Position numbers and translations under genes: made by a program | Shown: positions 35,855 through 44,363 of the stretch, piece after piece | How the letters are laid out: each line of letters begins with the position of its first letter | Numbering within the stretch: position 1 is the first letter of the stretch | The notes under the pieces: model-generated | Databases searched by the model: none | The model's input: the letters and a program-made list of their open reading frames with translations, nothing else | Told to the model about the DNA's origin: nothing | DNA from: CBINFS01 sp966250015 | Lineage (GTDB): Bacteria; Bacteroidota; Rhodothermia; Rhodothermales; DASSAV01 | Length of the DNA: 64,000 nucleotides | Assembly (NCBI GenBank): GCA_966250015.1 | Contig: CBINFS010000020.1 | Coordinates: 1-64,000, forward strand | Direction: 5' to 3'

Positions 35855-38800
35855 ATGACCAACGTGCTACGACATAAGTTCGGTCGTTTTGCTTTCTGTG
35901 CCGTGCTCCTGCTGGTTTTTTCGGCAGGCAATCTGTACGCACAGGATCCTATCAACCAGAATGGCGGATTCGAGGATTTTGATCTCGGTGCACCGGGCAC
36001 TTCCAGCGCATGGTACTTCCAGATCTCGGATGTCGCCGATGCCACGGCGGAAATTGTGGACGACCCTGTCCACGAGGGCAGCCGTGCGCTCGCCGTTACG
36101 GTAGCCGGTACCGCCGGCGCCAACCTCCAGTTCAGTAACCAGAACATTGCAGTCTCCGGCCCCGGAACCTACCACTACTCGGCTTGGGCCAGAGCGAGTG
36201 AAGACGGCGCCCGCATACAGTCCATCGCCGACCACCACGGCGGGACCTATTCGTGGTTCCACAACGTCACCACCGAACTCACGACGGAGTGGACGGAAAT
36301 AACGTTCACGTTCGAGGTGCCGGAAGACGTTGCCGGCGTCCCGGTCACTGCCATCCGCGCCACTCACATCCTAAAGTTCGCCGAAAACGTCGGTAAAACG
36401 ATCTACCTCGACGACGTCCGCGTGTGGAAGGAAGAAGAGGGACCGCAGCCTGATTTCGCCTGGGACTTTGAAGACGATGACCTGGGGGACTGGCAGTTCC
36501 AGACGGAGCTCCCCTACGATCTCAGCACCACAGGCGAGATAACCGACGATCGAGCCTTTATGGGCACCCGTTCCGTCCGGATGACCATTGGTGACGGCGG
36601 TAGCAAATCCGCCCTGATCAACGATGAACAGCAGGTAGAGCCGGGCGACGTCATTACCTACCACGTATGGGTCGGCGCAGACGAGCTCGCAGGTATCAAC
36701 GGCATCCAGCCCTTCATCCAACACGGCGCCGGATGGACGTGGGTCGATCAATGGTATGGATCCGGCAACCTTACCGTAGATGACTGGAACGTGATCACGT
36801 TTACGGTCCCTGAAGGTGTAGGTGAGACGCAGCGCATCGGTCTGCAGGTGACCGGTTACGACCTCAACAGCACCGCTACGGTCTTCATCGACTACATCAC
36901 CATCGAAAAAGCGGGCCAGGAGCCGCAGCCCGGCGAGATGGTCCCCGTCACCCGGTGGGGGTTTAACAACGTTGGCCAGGGCTGGGAGCTGACGGTCGGC
37001 GATCCCGGCGACGTCTCCGCCATCGGCACGGCGCCCCCGACCGGCTGGATGGCCCTCAGAGGCGAGTTCGACGACATCGAACCCCAGGTAGGCGAAGCCC
37101 TCGTCATCACCGGGCAGCTCGAGCTGATTGGCGGTGGCTTGACCACCAGCACCACCACCAACTACCCCGCTCTGCGCTACGGCGTGTACCAGGATAGCTC
37201 ACGCGCCGGCGAGCTCGTCGGAGACGCGTGGGACGGAGAAGCAGGCCCCGGCGGAAACTACGGCTACCTGTTTACGGCGCCAAGCGGCACGGGCGGCGAC
37301 GTAGCCTGGCAGGGCGTCGGGCAACGCGGCACCGTCGGCGGCATCCGAGACCGCACCTGGTACAGCACGAACGGCCCGAGAGATTACGTCCTGAGCAACG
37401 TACTCCATCGGCCTCAGAACGCACAGGCCACGGCCGGCCTGTACAACTTCGCGTTCTCGATCGCACCCCTCGAGAATGGCAGTCGCGAAATCCGGTTCTA
37501 CCTGGTCAAGGAGGACAACAGCTACTACTGGGCCGACATCGTAGTCGACGACACTACGGACCAGGTGACCTCGTTCAACTCGATCAACTTCGCGCTCAGC
37601 GCCGACATCTCCGCCACCGGCGTCGCGCTCTACGACGTGATGGTGGGGCTCGGCGACCCTATCGAGCTGCCTGAGGCACCCGTTGCGATTGGCGAAATCA
37701 TCAATCCGAACGGCAGCTTCCAGAACTCCATGCTGGGCGACCAGCAGGCCGCAGGATGGTCGTTCCAGACGGCAAGCGGCGGTGAAGGGCGGTTTACCAT
37801 CGTCAGTGACTCCCAGGATAGCGATAGCCTGGCGCTTCGCGTGGACATCCTCAACCTCGGCACCAACGCCGACGACTGGAACGTCGAGGCGGTCAACGAG
37901 CCGTTCGAGGTCCAGCAAGGAGCCACCTACCAGTACACCGTGTGGCTGAAGGCCGACAGTGACGGTCGGGCAGCCCGCATCATTCTCGGTCAGCCTCAGA
38001 CCGGCAACTGGGCTCGGGCCATAACGAGTGACGTCACCCTCACAACCGAGTGGCAACGGTTTGCCTTCATTCACACCGCCTCGGCATCCGAGGCCAATAC
38101 CGGCATGCGAGCCCCCATCAGCCTGAACATGCCGGGCAACGCCAATCCGTCAGCCGGCGATACGACCAGGATCTACATCGACAACCTCTCCGTCATCAAG
38201 ATCGCCGAAGGGGAGTTCAGCCTGCCCGATGACGTGATCAACTTCTGGACGTTCGAAGACGTGTCACCGGCCGACACGAACGCCAACGGCCACATCGTAC
38301 ACGATGGATGGGCAAACGGCAGCCAGCCCGAGGCTGGGACCGCCGTCCTCACCACGGAACGAGCCTACAACAGCTCGAAGGCCGTGAGACTCCAGAGCAC
38401 CGAGACCTCCGCCGAGGTGCGCTTCAGACGGCACGGTCCGTATCCCGACCTCACCGAAGATTGGTTGTTCCGGTTCAGGATCTACATCTCGTCCGAAGAC
38501 CTTGAGAACCTGGACCACATCAGGCCCTACTACCAGGACGCCAACTTCCAGCAGCCGGGTCCCGCGTCGGATACGCTCTGGGCTAACGAGATCATCCCGA
38601 ATGCCTGGAACGTGTTCGAGTTCAGGATCCCGGATGGCTACACGCCGCCGATGAACCGGATCGGCATCGTCGTGCAAGCCACGTCCGCCGAGGCGATGCC
38701 GGTCGTGTACGTCGATCAGGTCTGGATCAGGAACAGCCCGCAGTCCGGCGTCGACGTCGAGCCTTCGGACCTGCCCTACCAGTTCGAGCTGGCGCAGAAC

Positions 38801-39040
38801 TATCCGAACCCGTTCAACCCGACGACGACGATCGAATACGAGATCGACAACCACGTCCACGTGAACCTGGCCATCTATAACCTGCTTGGCCAGCGTGTGG
38901 CAACCCTCGTCGACGGGGAACAGGTTGCCGGACGGTACAAGGTCCAGTTCGACGCGACGAACCTCGCCTCCGGGGTCTACTTCTACCGCCTCACGGCCGG
39001 GACCAACGTGATGACCCGCCGCATGATGCTGGTCAAGTAA
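35855..39040 (+). CDS. Secreted protein made of several carbohydrate-binding-module-like domains with T9SS tail, no catalytic domain
   Basis: The product has 1061 residues. The ATG at 35855 follows GGAGGA; an ATG 12 bases earlier lies inside the ribosome site. MTNVLRHKFGRFAFCAVLLLVFSAGNLYAQ is a signal peptide. At least four beta-sandwich modules are visible: a CBM4_9-like one (~18-165, QNGGFEDFDLGAPG...KTIYLDDVRVW), a related one (~175-345, ending ATVFIDYITIEKAG), a Gly/Thr-rich middle domain (~355-600), a second CBM4_9-like one (~615-785, NPNGSFQNSMLGDQ...TRIYIDNLSVI) and a last one (~795-965). The end is a T9SS domain (NYPNPFNPTTTIEYEI). No glycosidase active-site motif is present, so it probably binds xylan or holds enzymes near it. 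Confidence 0.85.
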   Translation: MTNVLRHKFGRFAFCAVLLLVFSAGNLYAQDPINQNGGFEDFDLGAPGTSSAWYFQISDVADATAEIVDDPVHEGSRALAVTVAGTAGANLQFSNQNIAVSGPGTYHYSAWARASEDGARIQSIADHHGGTYSWFHNVTTELTTEWTEITFTFEVPEDVAGVPVTAIRATHILKFAENVGKTIYLDDVRVWKEEEGPQPDFAWDFEDDDLGDWQFQTELPYDLSTTGEITDDRAFMGTRSVRMTIGDGGSKSALINDEQQVEPGDVITYHVWVGADELAGINGIQPFIQHGAGWTWVDQWYGSGNLTVDDWNVITFTVPEGVGETQRIGLQVTGYDLNSTATVFIDYITIEKAGQEPQPGEMVPVTRWGFNNVGQGWELTVGDPGDVSAIGTAPPTGWMALRGEFDDIEPQVGEALVITGQLELIGGGLTTSTTTNYPALRYGVYQDSSRAGELVGDAWDGEAGPGGNYGYLFTAPSGTGGDVAWQGVGQRGTVGGIRDRTWYSTNGPRDYVLSNVLHRPQNAQATAGLYNFAFSIAPLENGSREIRFYLVKEDNSYYWADIVVDDTTDQVTSFNSINFALSADISATGVALYDVMVGLGDPIELPEAPVAIGEIINPNGSFQNSMLGDQQAAGWSFQTASGGEGRFTIVSDSQDSDSLALRVDILNLGTNADDWNVEAVNEPFEVQQGATYQYTVWLKADSDGRAARIILGQPQTGNWARAITSDVTLTTEWQRFAFIHTASASEANTGMRAPISLNMPGNANPSAGDTTRIYIDNLSVIKIAEGEFSLPDDVINFWTFEDVSPADTNANGHIVHDGWANGSQPEAGTAVLTTERAYNSSKAVRLQSTETSAEVRFRRHGPYPDLTEDWLFRFRIYISSEDLENLDHIRPYYQDANFQQPGPASDTLWANEIIPNAWNVFEFRIPDGYTPPMNRIGIVVQATSAEAMPVVYVDQVWIRNSPQSGVDVEPSDLPYQFELAQNYPNPFNPTTTIEYEIDNHVHVNLAIYNLLGQRVATLVDGEQVAGRYKVQFDATNLASGVYFYRLTAGTNVMTRRMMLVK

Positions 39041-39086
39041 ACCTCGGTGGCGCCAATTGTAATGTTCTTTGAGGGAATCTGAGGCC

Positions 39087-39131
39087 GTGCAGGGTCGGGT
39101 GTTCGGTGCTTCCGACCGCCCGGTCCTGCAC
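39087..39131 (+). terminator. Long hairpin after the binding-module protein
   Basis: GTGCAGG at 39087-39093 pairs with CCTGCAC at 39125-39131, and GTCGG (39093-39097) can pair with CCGAC further in. No clear T-tract follows, so termination is likely but not certain. Confidence 0.4.
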
Positions 39132-39208
39132 TCAGGCTCACCGCAACACGAGCAGGGAAGAAAAATTACCCTATGTTTTTCAGGGTTTTCGCACTTTTGT
39201 TGAACAAT

Positions 39209-39227
39209 CAAGTGATAATATCATTTG
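39209..39227. promoter_or_regulatory. Best copy of the shared palindromic operator-like motif
   Basis: CAAGTGATAATATCATTTG is a 19-base palindrome with a single mismatched pair around a central A. Read on the other strand it contains TGATATTATCA, the form found in the GH3 and GlucD promoter regions. It lies upstream of the xylan TonB receptor gene. Confidence 0.6.
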
Positions 39228-39423
39228 TTTTGTCTGGGCAGCCTGAATATATTCTGGAAGCGATACCAGAAATCTTCACAATCCGAGTTGTGAGGCCTTC
39301 CCCCGGAGAACGGGCTTTTTTTCAGGATCGGCCATCCCGATACGTAGAGTCCGCGCGATGGCTCCGGGCGATGCCGCTCGTGTTTTCGGAAAAGGACCTT
39401 TGCGTCACAAGCTTTTAACCTCC

Positions 39424-42369
39424 ATGTTTACATCGAGAAAGTTTTTGTTTGTGGCCCTGCTTTCACTCCTTGCGTTCCCGTCTGCCGTGGTAGCTCAGAC
39501 GGGTCGCATCACGGGAATCGTACGCGACGCGGACACCGGCAGCCCGCTGCCCGGAGCCAACGTAGTTATCGCAGGAACCAGTCAGGGCGCTGCATCAGAC
39601 CTTGACGGCGCCTTTACGATCCCCAACGTGGCTTCCGGCCCGCTTACCATCGTCGTTTCCTACATCGGCTACGAACGGCAGGAAGTGGAGGTCGAGGTCA
39701 CGCCGGGTCAGGATGTGCGAGTGGAAATCGAGATGACCTGGGCAGGTGTCGAAGGTGAGGAGATCGTAATCACCGCTCAGGCAAGAGGTCAAACGCAGGC
39801 AATCAACGAGCAGCTCTCAGCCCGCACGATCGTAAACGTCGTCTCGTCGGAGCGTATTCGTGAGCTTCCCGACGAAAGCGCGGCAACGGCCATCAGCCGC
39901 CTCCCCGGTGTTTCGCTTCAGGATGGCGACAAGGTCGTCGTCCGCGGTATCCAGGCCAAGCTCAATACCGTGCTCGTAAACGGCATCCAGCTTCCCTCGA
40001 CCTCCCTCGAAGACCGCTCGACGAACCTGGGATTCATCTCCTCCAACATGCTCGCCGGCATCGAAGTGACCAAAGCGGTCACACCGGCCATGGACGCCAA
40101 CTCCATCGGCGGCGTCGTCAACCTCAGGCTCAGGGAAGCCCCCGATGGATTCCACTACGACACGATGTTGCAGGGCGACTACAACGAGCAGGACCGTACC
40201 TACAACAACTACCTCGCGTGGGCGAGCGCCAGCAACCGCTTCTTTGGAGGCCGGCTCGGCGCTTTCCTCCAGGGTAACGCACGCCGGCTCGATGGCGGAC
40301 AGGACGTCGGAAACGTCGTCTTCCTCGAAATGGGTCCCGGCCAGGACGTCTATGGCGGCAGGACCTACGGCATGTCCGAGTTCGAGTTCTCCGACCAGAT
40401 CAACATCAACCAGGAGTACGGCGCCAGCCTCATGCTGGACTACCGCCTTCCCGGTAACGGCAAAATCCTGTTGCAAAACACCTACGCGTCGGAGATTGCG
40501 GATCTCGCTACCAACACCGACCGGCTCTTCCTGCAAACCCGGCGGAGAGGCTTCCGTCTCGAACGAGACATAAACAACCGGTATCTCCTGATCAACGCCT
40601 TGCAGGGCGATCACTACATCGGCCCGGTGAGGGTGGACTGGGGGCTCTCCCACGCCAGAAGCCAGAAGGATACCGACCTCAGGTATTCCATCGAGTTCAA
40701 CCCCACCACACCCGGTGCCTGGGAGGATTCGTTCACCGAGGAGCAGCTGATGCGGTTTACGCCCGATAGCATCTTCGCCATCGTCCTCGATCCGGAAAGG
40801 TCCATCAACACCAGCTCGGGCAACGGGGCTACGCGTGACGAGCACTTCACGGAGCGTCGGCTGAACGCACTCCTCAACGTGACCGTCCCCGTCACCCTGT
40901 CCAACTGGTTATCCGGCAGCCTCCAGGCCGGCGGAAAAATCGAACAGCTGTCGCGGACGAACGACATCACCCGGTACTTCGCCCGGCTTTCCGAACCGAG
41001 CAACAACGAGCTCGCGGCCGATTTCATCCGCAGCATCGGGGGAGACCCCAACGTAGCTCTCCAGTTCCCCGTCTTCCGTGAAGCCGACTATTCAAGGGGT
41101 AAATACTTCCTCGGCGGCCAGCGCACCATGAGCGACGTCGTGAGCCTCGACTACATGGACGAATACATGCGCCTGGCGCCTCCCGGATGGGGTCTGCCGC
41201 ACGCGTCCGACTCCCGAAGGTCCGACTACGAGGCCGACGAGAGCCTTTCTGCGGGCTACATCATGGCGGACATGAACCTGGGCAGACGCCTCAAAGTCCT
41301 GACCGGTGTTCGGTATGAGCACTTTTCCATGGACTACGAGGCGCCCTTCGTCTTCCAGACCCACTTCGACGGCGCCGGCGGCGTTCCCGATACGCTCACG
41401 GCCGACCGCACCATGGACCACTGGTTCCCCAACCTCCAGCTTCGGTTCGCGGCTACCGACTGGTTCGACATCCGTCTGGCGTACACCAAAACCCTCTCGC
41501 GCCCCGACTATCGGCAGCTGCTGCCCAGCACCTTCGTCAACCTCGACGGTCAGACCGGTGAGGCCGGTAATCCCTTCCTGAATCCCACCGTCTCACAGAA
41601 CTACGACGCGTACCTCTCCTTCTACAACAACAAAATTGGCCTCTTTACCATCGGCGGGTTCATCAAAAGGCTCGAGGACGTGATCCTGCAACAGTCGATC
41701 ATCCGTCGAAATCTCGACCAGTACCCAGGGGTATACTGGGTTCCGAGCATGAGGCCAGACGAAGGATTCCCCGATCTGCGTCCGGAGCGTTTCGTGACGA
41801 CGTTCCTCAACAACATTTATCCCGCACACTTGAGAGGCATCGAGGTCGACTGGCAGACGAACTTCTGGTATCTCCCGAGGCCGTTCAACAGCCTGGTCTT
41901 GAACATCAACTACACCCGGGTCCACTCGGAGATGGATTACCACCAGATCCGAACCGAACGTCGAGGTGATCCTCTTTCCGGGTTCGAGTTCATTCAAAAT
42001 GACACCCTCCGTACGGCACGGCTCCTCCAACAGGGCGACAACGTGCTCAATACGGCGCTCGGTGTAGACATTGGTGGCTTCTCCGGGCGGATCTCCTTCC
42101 GCTTCCAGGGAGACGTCATCACCAACGTTGGGAATCGACCAGAAGAGGATGCCTTTACCGAAAACGTCTACGCGTGGGATTTCTCCATCCGTCAGGCATT
42201 GCCGCTTCCCGGGCTCACCCTCTTCTTGAACGGCGTTAACATCGGCCATACCCCGGTGAACTCTTACCGGTACTTCCCCGTCACGCGCGGCGGGGAATCC
42301 ATCGAGCACGTGAGCAGGCTATCCTACAACCCCAGACGCTTCCAGCTCGGTATCCGTTACACCTACTAA
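39424..42369 (+). CDS. TonB-dependent receptor, probably for xylo-oligosaccharides
   Basis: The product has 981 residues. The ATG at 39424 gives MFTSRKFLFVALLSLLAFPSAVVAQ, a signal peptide. Residues ~26-105 are a CarboxypepD_reg-like domain (GRITGIVRDADTGSPLPGANVVIAGTS). The plug follows (~115-235: RELPDESAATAISRLPGVSLQ, VVVRGIQAKLNTVLVNGIQLP, SIGGVVNLRLR), then a 22-strand-type barrel ending SYNPRRFQLGIRYTY with the terminal aromatic expected of outer-membrane barrels. It resembles the Caulobacter-type carbohydrate receptors more than SusC, and no susD is adjacent. Its place between T9SS xylan-binding proteins and xylanases points to uptake of xylan fragments. Confidence 0.93.
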   Translation: MFTSRKFLFVALLSLLAFPSAVVAQTGRITGIVRDADTGSPLPGANVVIAGTSQGAASDLDGAFTIPNVASGPLTIVVSYIGYERQEVEVEVTPGQDVRVEIEMTWAGVEGEEIVITAQARGQTQAINEQLSARTIVNVVSSERIRELPDESAATAISRLPGVSLQDGDKVVVRGIQAKLNTVLVNGIQLPSTSLEDRSTNLGFISSNMLAGIEVTKAVTPAMDANSIGGVVNLRLREAPDGFHYDTMLQGDYNEQDRTYNNYLAWASASNRFFGGRLGAFLQGNARRLDGGQDVGNVVFLEMGPGQDVYGGRTYGMSEFEFSDQININQEYGASLMLDYRLPGNGKILLQNTYASEIADLATNTDRLFLQTRRRGFRLERDINNRYLLINALQGDHYIGPVRVDWGLSHARSQKDTDLRYSIEFNPTTPGAWEDSFTEEQLMRFTPDSIFAIVLDPERSINTSSGNGATRDEHFTERRLNALLNVTVPVTLSNWLSGSLQAGGKIEQLSRTNDITRYFARLSEPSNNELAADFIRSIGGDPNVALQFPVFREADYSRGKYFLGGQRTMSDVVSLDYMDEYMRLAPPGWGLPHASDSRRSDYEADESLSAGYIMADMNLGRRLKVLTGVRYEHFSMDYEAPFVFQTHFDGAGGVPDTLTADRTMDHWFPNLQLRFAATDWFDIRLAYTKTLSRPDYRQLLPSTFVNLDGQTGEAGNPFLNPTVSQNYDAYLSFYNNKIGLFTIGGFIKRLEDVILQQSIIRRNLDQYPGVYWVPSMRPDEGFPDLRPERFVTTFLNNIYPAHLRGIEVDWQTNFWYLPRPFNSLVLNINYTRVHSEMDYHQIRTERRGDPLSGFEFIQNDTLRTARLLQQGDNVLNTALGVDIGGFSGRISFRFQGDVITNVGNRPEEDAFTENVYAWDFSIRQALPLPGLTLFLNGVNIGHTPVNSYRYFPVTRGGESIEHVSRLSYNPRRFQLGIRYTY

Positions 42370-42383
42370 CGCATGCAGTAAAT

Positions 42384-42399
42384 CCACCAACCAACCAAA
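42384..42399 (+). repeat. CAACCAACCAA leader element, copy 1
   Basis: CCACCAACCAACCAAA lies 14 bases before the start of the beta-helix gene. The same words occur before the gene at 54885 (54856-54875), and an inverted copy follows this gene (44245-44263). The tract is unstructured and A/C-rich, as translation-enhancing leaders often are. Confidence 0.4.
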
Positions 42400-42412
42400 C
42401 AGGTGAGGTCAT

Positions 42413-44245
42413 ATGATGAAGCGACTGATTCTACTTGGTTGTTTTCTCGCACTATGTACGGCCGTTTCGGTTCGTGCACAGACGTTAATGGATTACGTCG
42501 ACGAAGTGCGGGGAGACACCCTGGTCATCAAGAATTATACTGATATGGGCAACGTGGCCAACTCGCTCCTCGACGCCATCGTTGCGGACGAGCAGGCGCC
42601 CCCTGGCCGCGTGTATTTGCTAAAAGCCGGCACGAACGACCAACCGTCCTACTACGTCGGCGACCGCCAGTTTACCCTTCCTGACCGGCCCATCACGGTG
42701 GTCGGCGAGTACGTGGGACAGGTGGTCCAGGCGTCGGACAGGCGGCCGCCTCTCATCGGCGGCTTCCTCGACGCCAACAACAACGCCGTCAACTTCGCCC
42801 TCTTCAATACACAAAATAACCTCACGCTGAAGAACGTCGCCATCCTGCCTGCGGCGCCCGACGGCTCCGAAGGCTGGTTCTTCACTGAAGTGACCGGCGA
42901 GGACAACACCATCGTCCTCGAAAACGTCCTCGGTGAGCACAACAACTGGACGTGGGTACAGTCCAACAACGGCGTCGGTACCAGCATCATCATCCGCGAC
43001 AGCTATTTCATCAATGCCACCGGCGTCGCGACGCGTCGTAATGGCGGTGTGTACGACAGCGAAAACCAGCCGCTCGACAGCCTCATCGTCGAGAACACCA
43101 CCCACGTGCAAAATGCCGGGATGCAGTACAAGTTCAGAAACCACCCGGCCAACAAGGTGGTCTTCAACCACAATACCTTCGTCAACGCCTCCGGACAGGT
43201 ATTCCTCTCGTTCGGATACGAGACGAACTTCACCGTCGTCAATAACCTGATCGTAAACAGTAACCATCAGGCTTACTGGCCAGGACTCGACAGGAACGAG
43301 TCGGACCAGGATCTCCTGCCGCATGGCATCATCAACCTCAACCACCTGCCCGACGGCATCGAAGTCGCTGACGCCGACCGGAAGGTCCTCGTCGACCTCA
43401 ACGGTGTCTGGTGGGACCCCCGCCTCGAACAGATCGTCGATAACCTGAACAATGCCGGCATTGAAGGCGACGTCTGTGACGACTCGGGTTGCGAAGCGTC
43501 GGGTCAATGGATGAGCCAGATGATCGTCGCCAACGACAGGACTCTGGAAATTTTCAACGACGAGGACCGGTACCCCCGCATCACGCAGGGTGAATGGATC
43601 ATGGGAGGTGATCCGAACTTTGCCGAGCTGCCCGACATGATCCCCGCCCTCATCGAGTGGGGTGTAAATACCGTCCGCGACGACAATACGGTCCTCCTGG
43701 CAAAACTCCGTCGGGACGACAATCCCGCCGAAGGCGTGAACATGCTCAGGTTCGACTGGCCCGTCGCGGTGGACCTGTCGTACACGAACGAAGCCTACCT
43801 CACTGCAGCCCTCGGCGGCTTCCCGCTCGGCGACCTGAACTGGTTCCCCGAGCAGAAGGCTCAATGGGAAGCCGTGAAGGATGCACAGGCTGCCCAGATT
43901 GAAGCGGCCCTCGACGCCGGGACGACGATCAGCACCGCCGTCGAACCCATCAGTGAGGAGATTCCGTCTTCGTTCGAGCTGAAGCAGAACTATCCGAACC
44001 CGTTCAATCCGACGACGACGATCCGGTTCGACCTCGCCAAAAACGCCGACGTGACACTCGAAGTGTACGACATAGTTGGGCGTCGAGTCGCTACGCTCGT
44101 CAACCAGCAGCTGGCCCCGGGTTCCTATTCCGTCGAATGGAACGCAATGGATGAAGCCGGGCAACGCGTCGCCAGTGGCGTGTACTTCTACACGTTACGG
44201 ACCAGCGATTACGTCGAAACAAAGCAGATGGTGCTTATAAAGTAG
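42413..44245 (+). CDS. Secreted right-handed beta-helix-like protein with T9SS sorting tail
   Basis: The product has 610 residues. Two adjacent ATGs (42413, 42416) follow AGGTGAGG. MMKRLILLGCFLALCTAVSVRAQ is a signal peptide. From ~35 to 300 there are repeating short strands with stacked Asn/Val/Ile residues (NNLTLKNVAILP, NTIVLENVLGEHNNWTWVQSNNG, TSIIIRDSYFINATG, LIVENTTHVQNAG, KVVFNHNTFVNASG, NFTVVNNLIVNSN), the signature of a parallel beta-helix as in polysaccharide lyases. No lyase catalytic motif was identified. The tail is a T9SS domain (NYPNPFNPTTTIRFDL). It lies just after the TonB receptor. It may bind or cleave xylan side groups; function is not established. Confidence 0.8.
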   Translation: MMKRLILLGCFLALCTAVSVRAQTLMDYVDEVRGDTLVIKNYTDMGNVANSLLDAIVADEQAPPGRVYLLKAGTNDQPSYYVGDRQFTLPDRPITVVGEYVGQVVQASDRRPPLIGGFLDANNNAVNFALFNTQNNLTLKNVAILPAAPDGSEGWFFTEVTGEDNTIVLENVLGEHNNWTWVQSNNGVGTSIIIRDSYFINATGVATRRNGGVYDSENQPLDSLIVENTTHVQNAGMQYKFRNHPANKVVFNHNTFVNASGQVFLSFGYETNFTVVNNLIVNSNHQAYWPGLDRNESDQDLLPHGIINLNHLPDGIEVADADRKVLVDLNGVWWDPRLEQIVDNLNNAGIEGDVCDDSGCEASGQWMSQMIVANDRTLEIFNDEDRYPRITQGEWIMGGDPNFAELPDMIPALIEWGVNTVRDDNTVLLAKLRRDDNPAEGVNMLRFDWPVAVDLSYTNEAYLTAALGGFPLGDLNWFPEQKAQWEAVKDAQAAQIEAALDAGTTISTAVEPISEEIPSSFELKQNYPNPFNPTTTIRFDLAKNADVTLEVYDIVGRRVATLVNQQLAPGSYSVEWNAMDEAGQRVASGVYFYTLRTSDYVETKQMVLIK

Positions 44246-44263
44246 GTTGGTGGTTGGTTGATG
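44245..44263 (-). repeat. Inverted copy of the CAACCAACCAA element
   Basis: GGTTGGTGGTTGGTTGATG begins at the last base of the beta-helix gene. Its complement, CATCAACCAACCACCAACC, is close to the leader at 54856 and to the leader of the same gene at 42384, so the gene is flanked by inverted copies. Confidence 0.4.
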
Positions 44264-44272
44264 CGGGTTAAA

Positions 44273-44320
44273 GCCGAAGCCCTGGTCAATTGTGGTGTTG
44301 GCCGGGGCTTCGACTTTCTC
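44273..44320 (+). terminator. Rho-independent terminator after the beta-helix gene
   Basis: GCCGAAGCCCTGG (44273-44285) pairs with CCGGGGCTTCGAC (44302-44314) at 11 of 13 positions, and a pyrimidine-rich TTTCTC follows. It separates the T9SS gene from the parvulin gene. Confidence 0.6.
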
Positions 44321-44363
44321 TATCATTCTACAGGTAGAATTGTCTCCAAAACCTGAATCCATC

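Larger units (their letters stand above)
39041..39423. other. Intergenic region before the TonB receptor, with hairpin and operator-like palindrome
   Basis: This 383-base gap contains a long hairpin at 39087-39131 (probable end of the upstream unit), an AT-rich stretch at 39160-39230 with the palindrome at 39209-39227, and a ~190-base leader. TTGTTG (39197-39202) and TATCAT (39219-39224), 16 bases apart, are a weak candidate promoter overlapping the palindrome. No gene is seen. Confidence 0.55.

Noticed and set aside
39424..44245. A SusC/SusD pair
   Set aside because: The receptor lacks SusC-type family features, and no neighbouring protein is a helical SusD-like lipoprotein; the next gene is a beta-helix T9SS protein.
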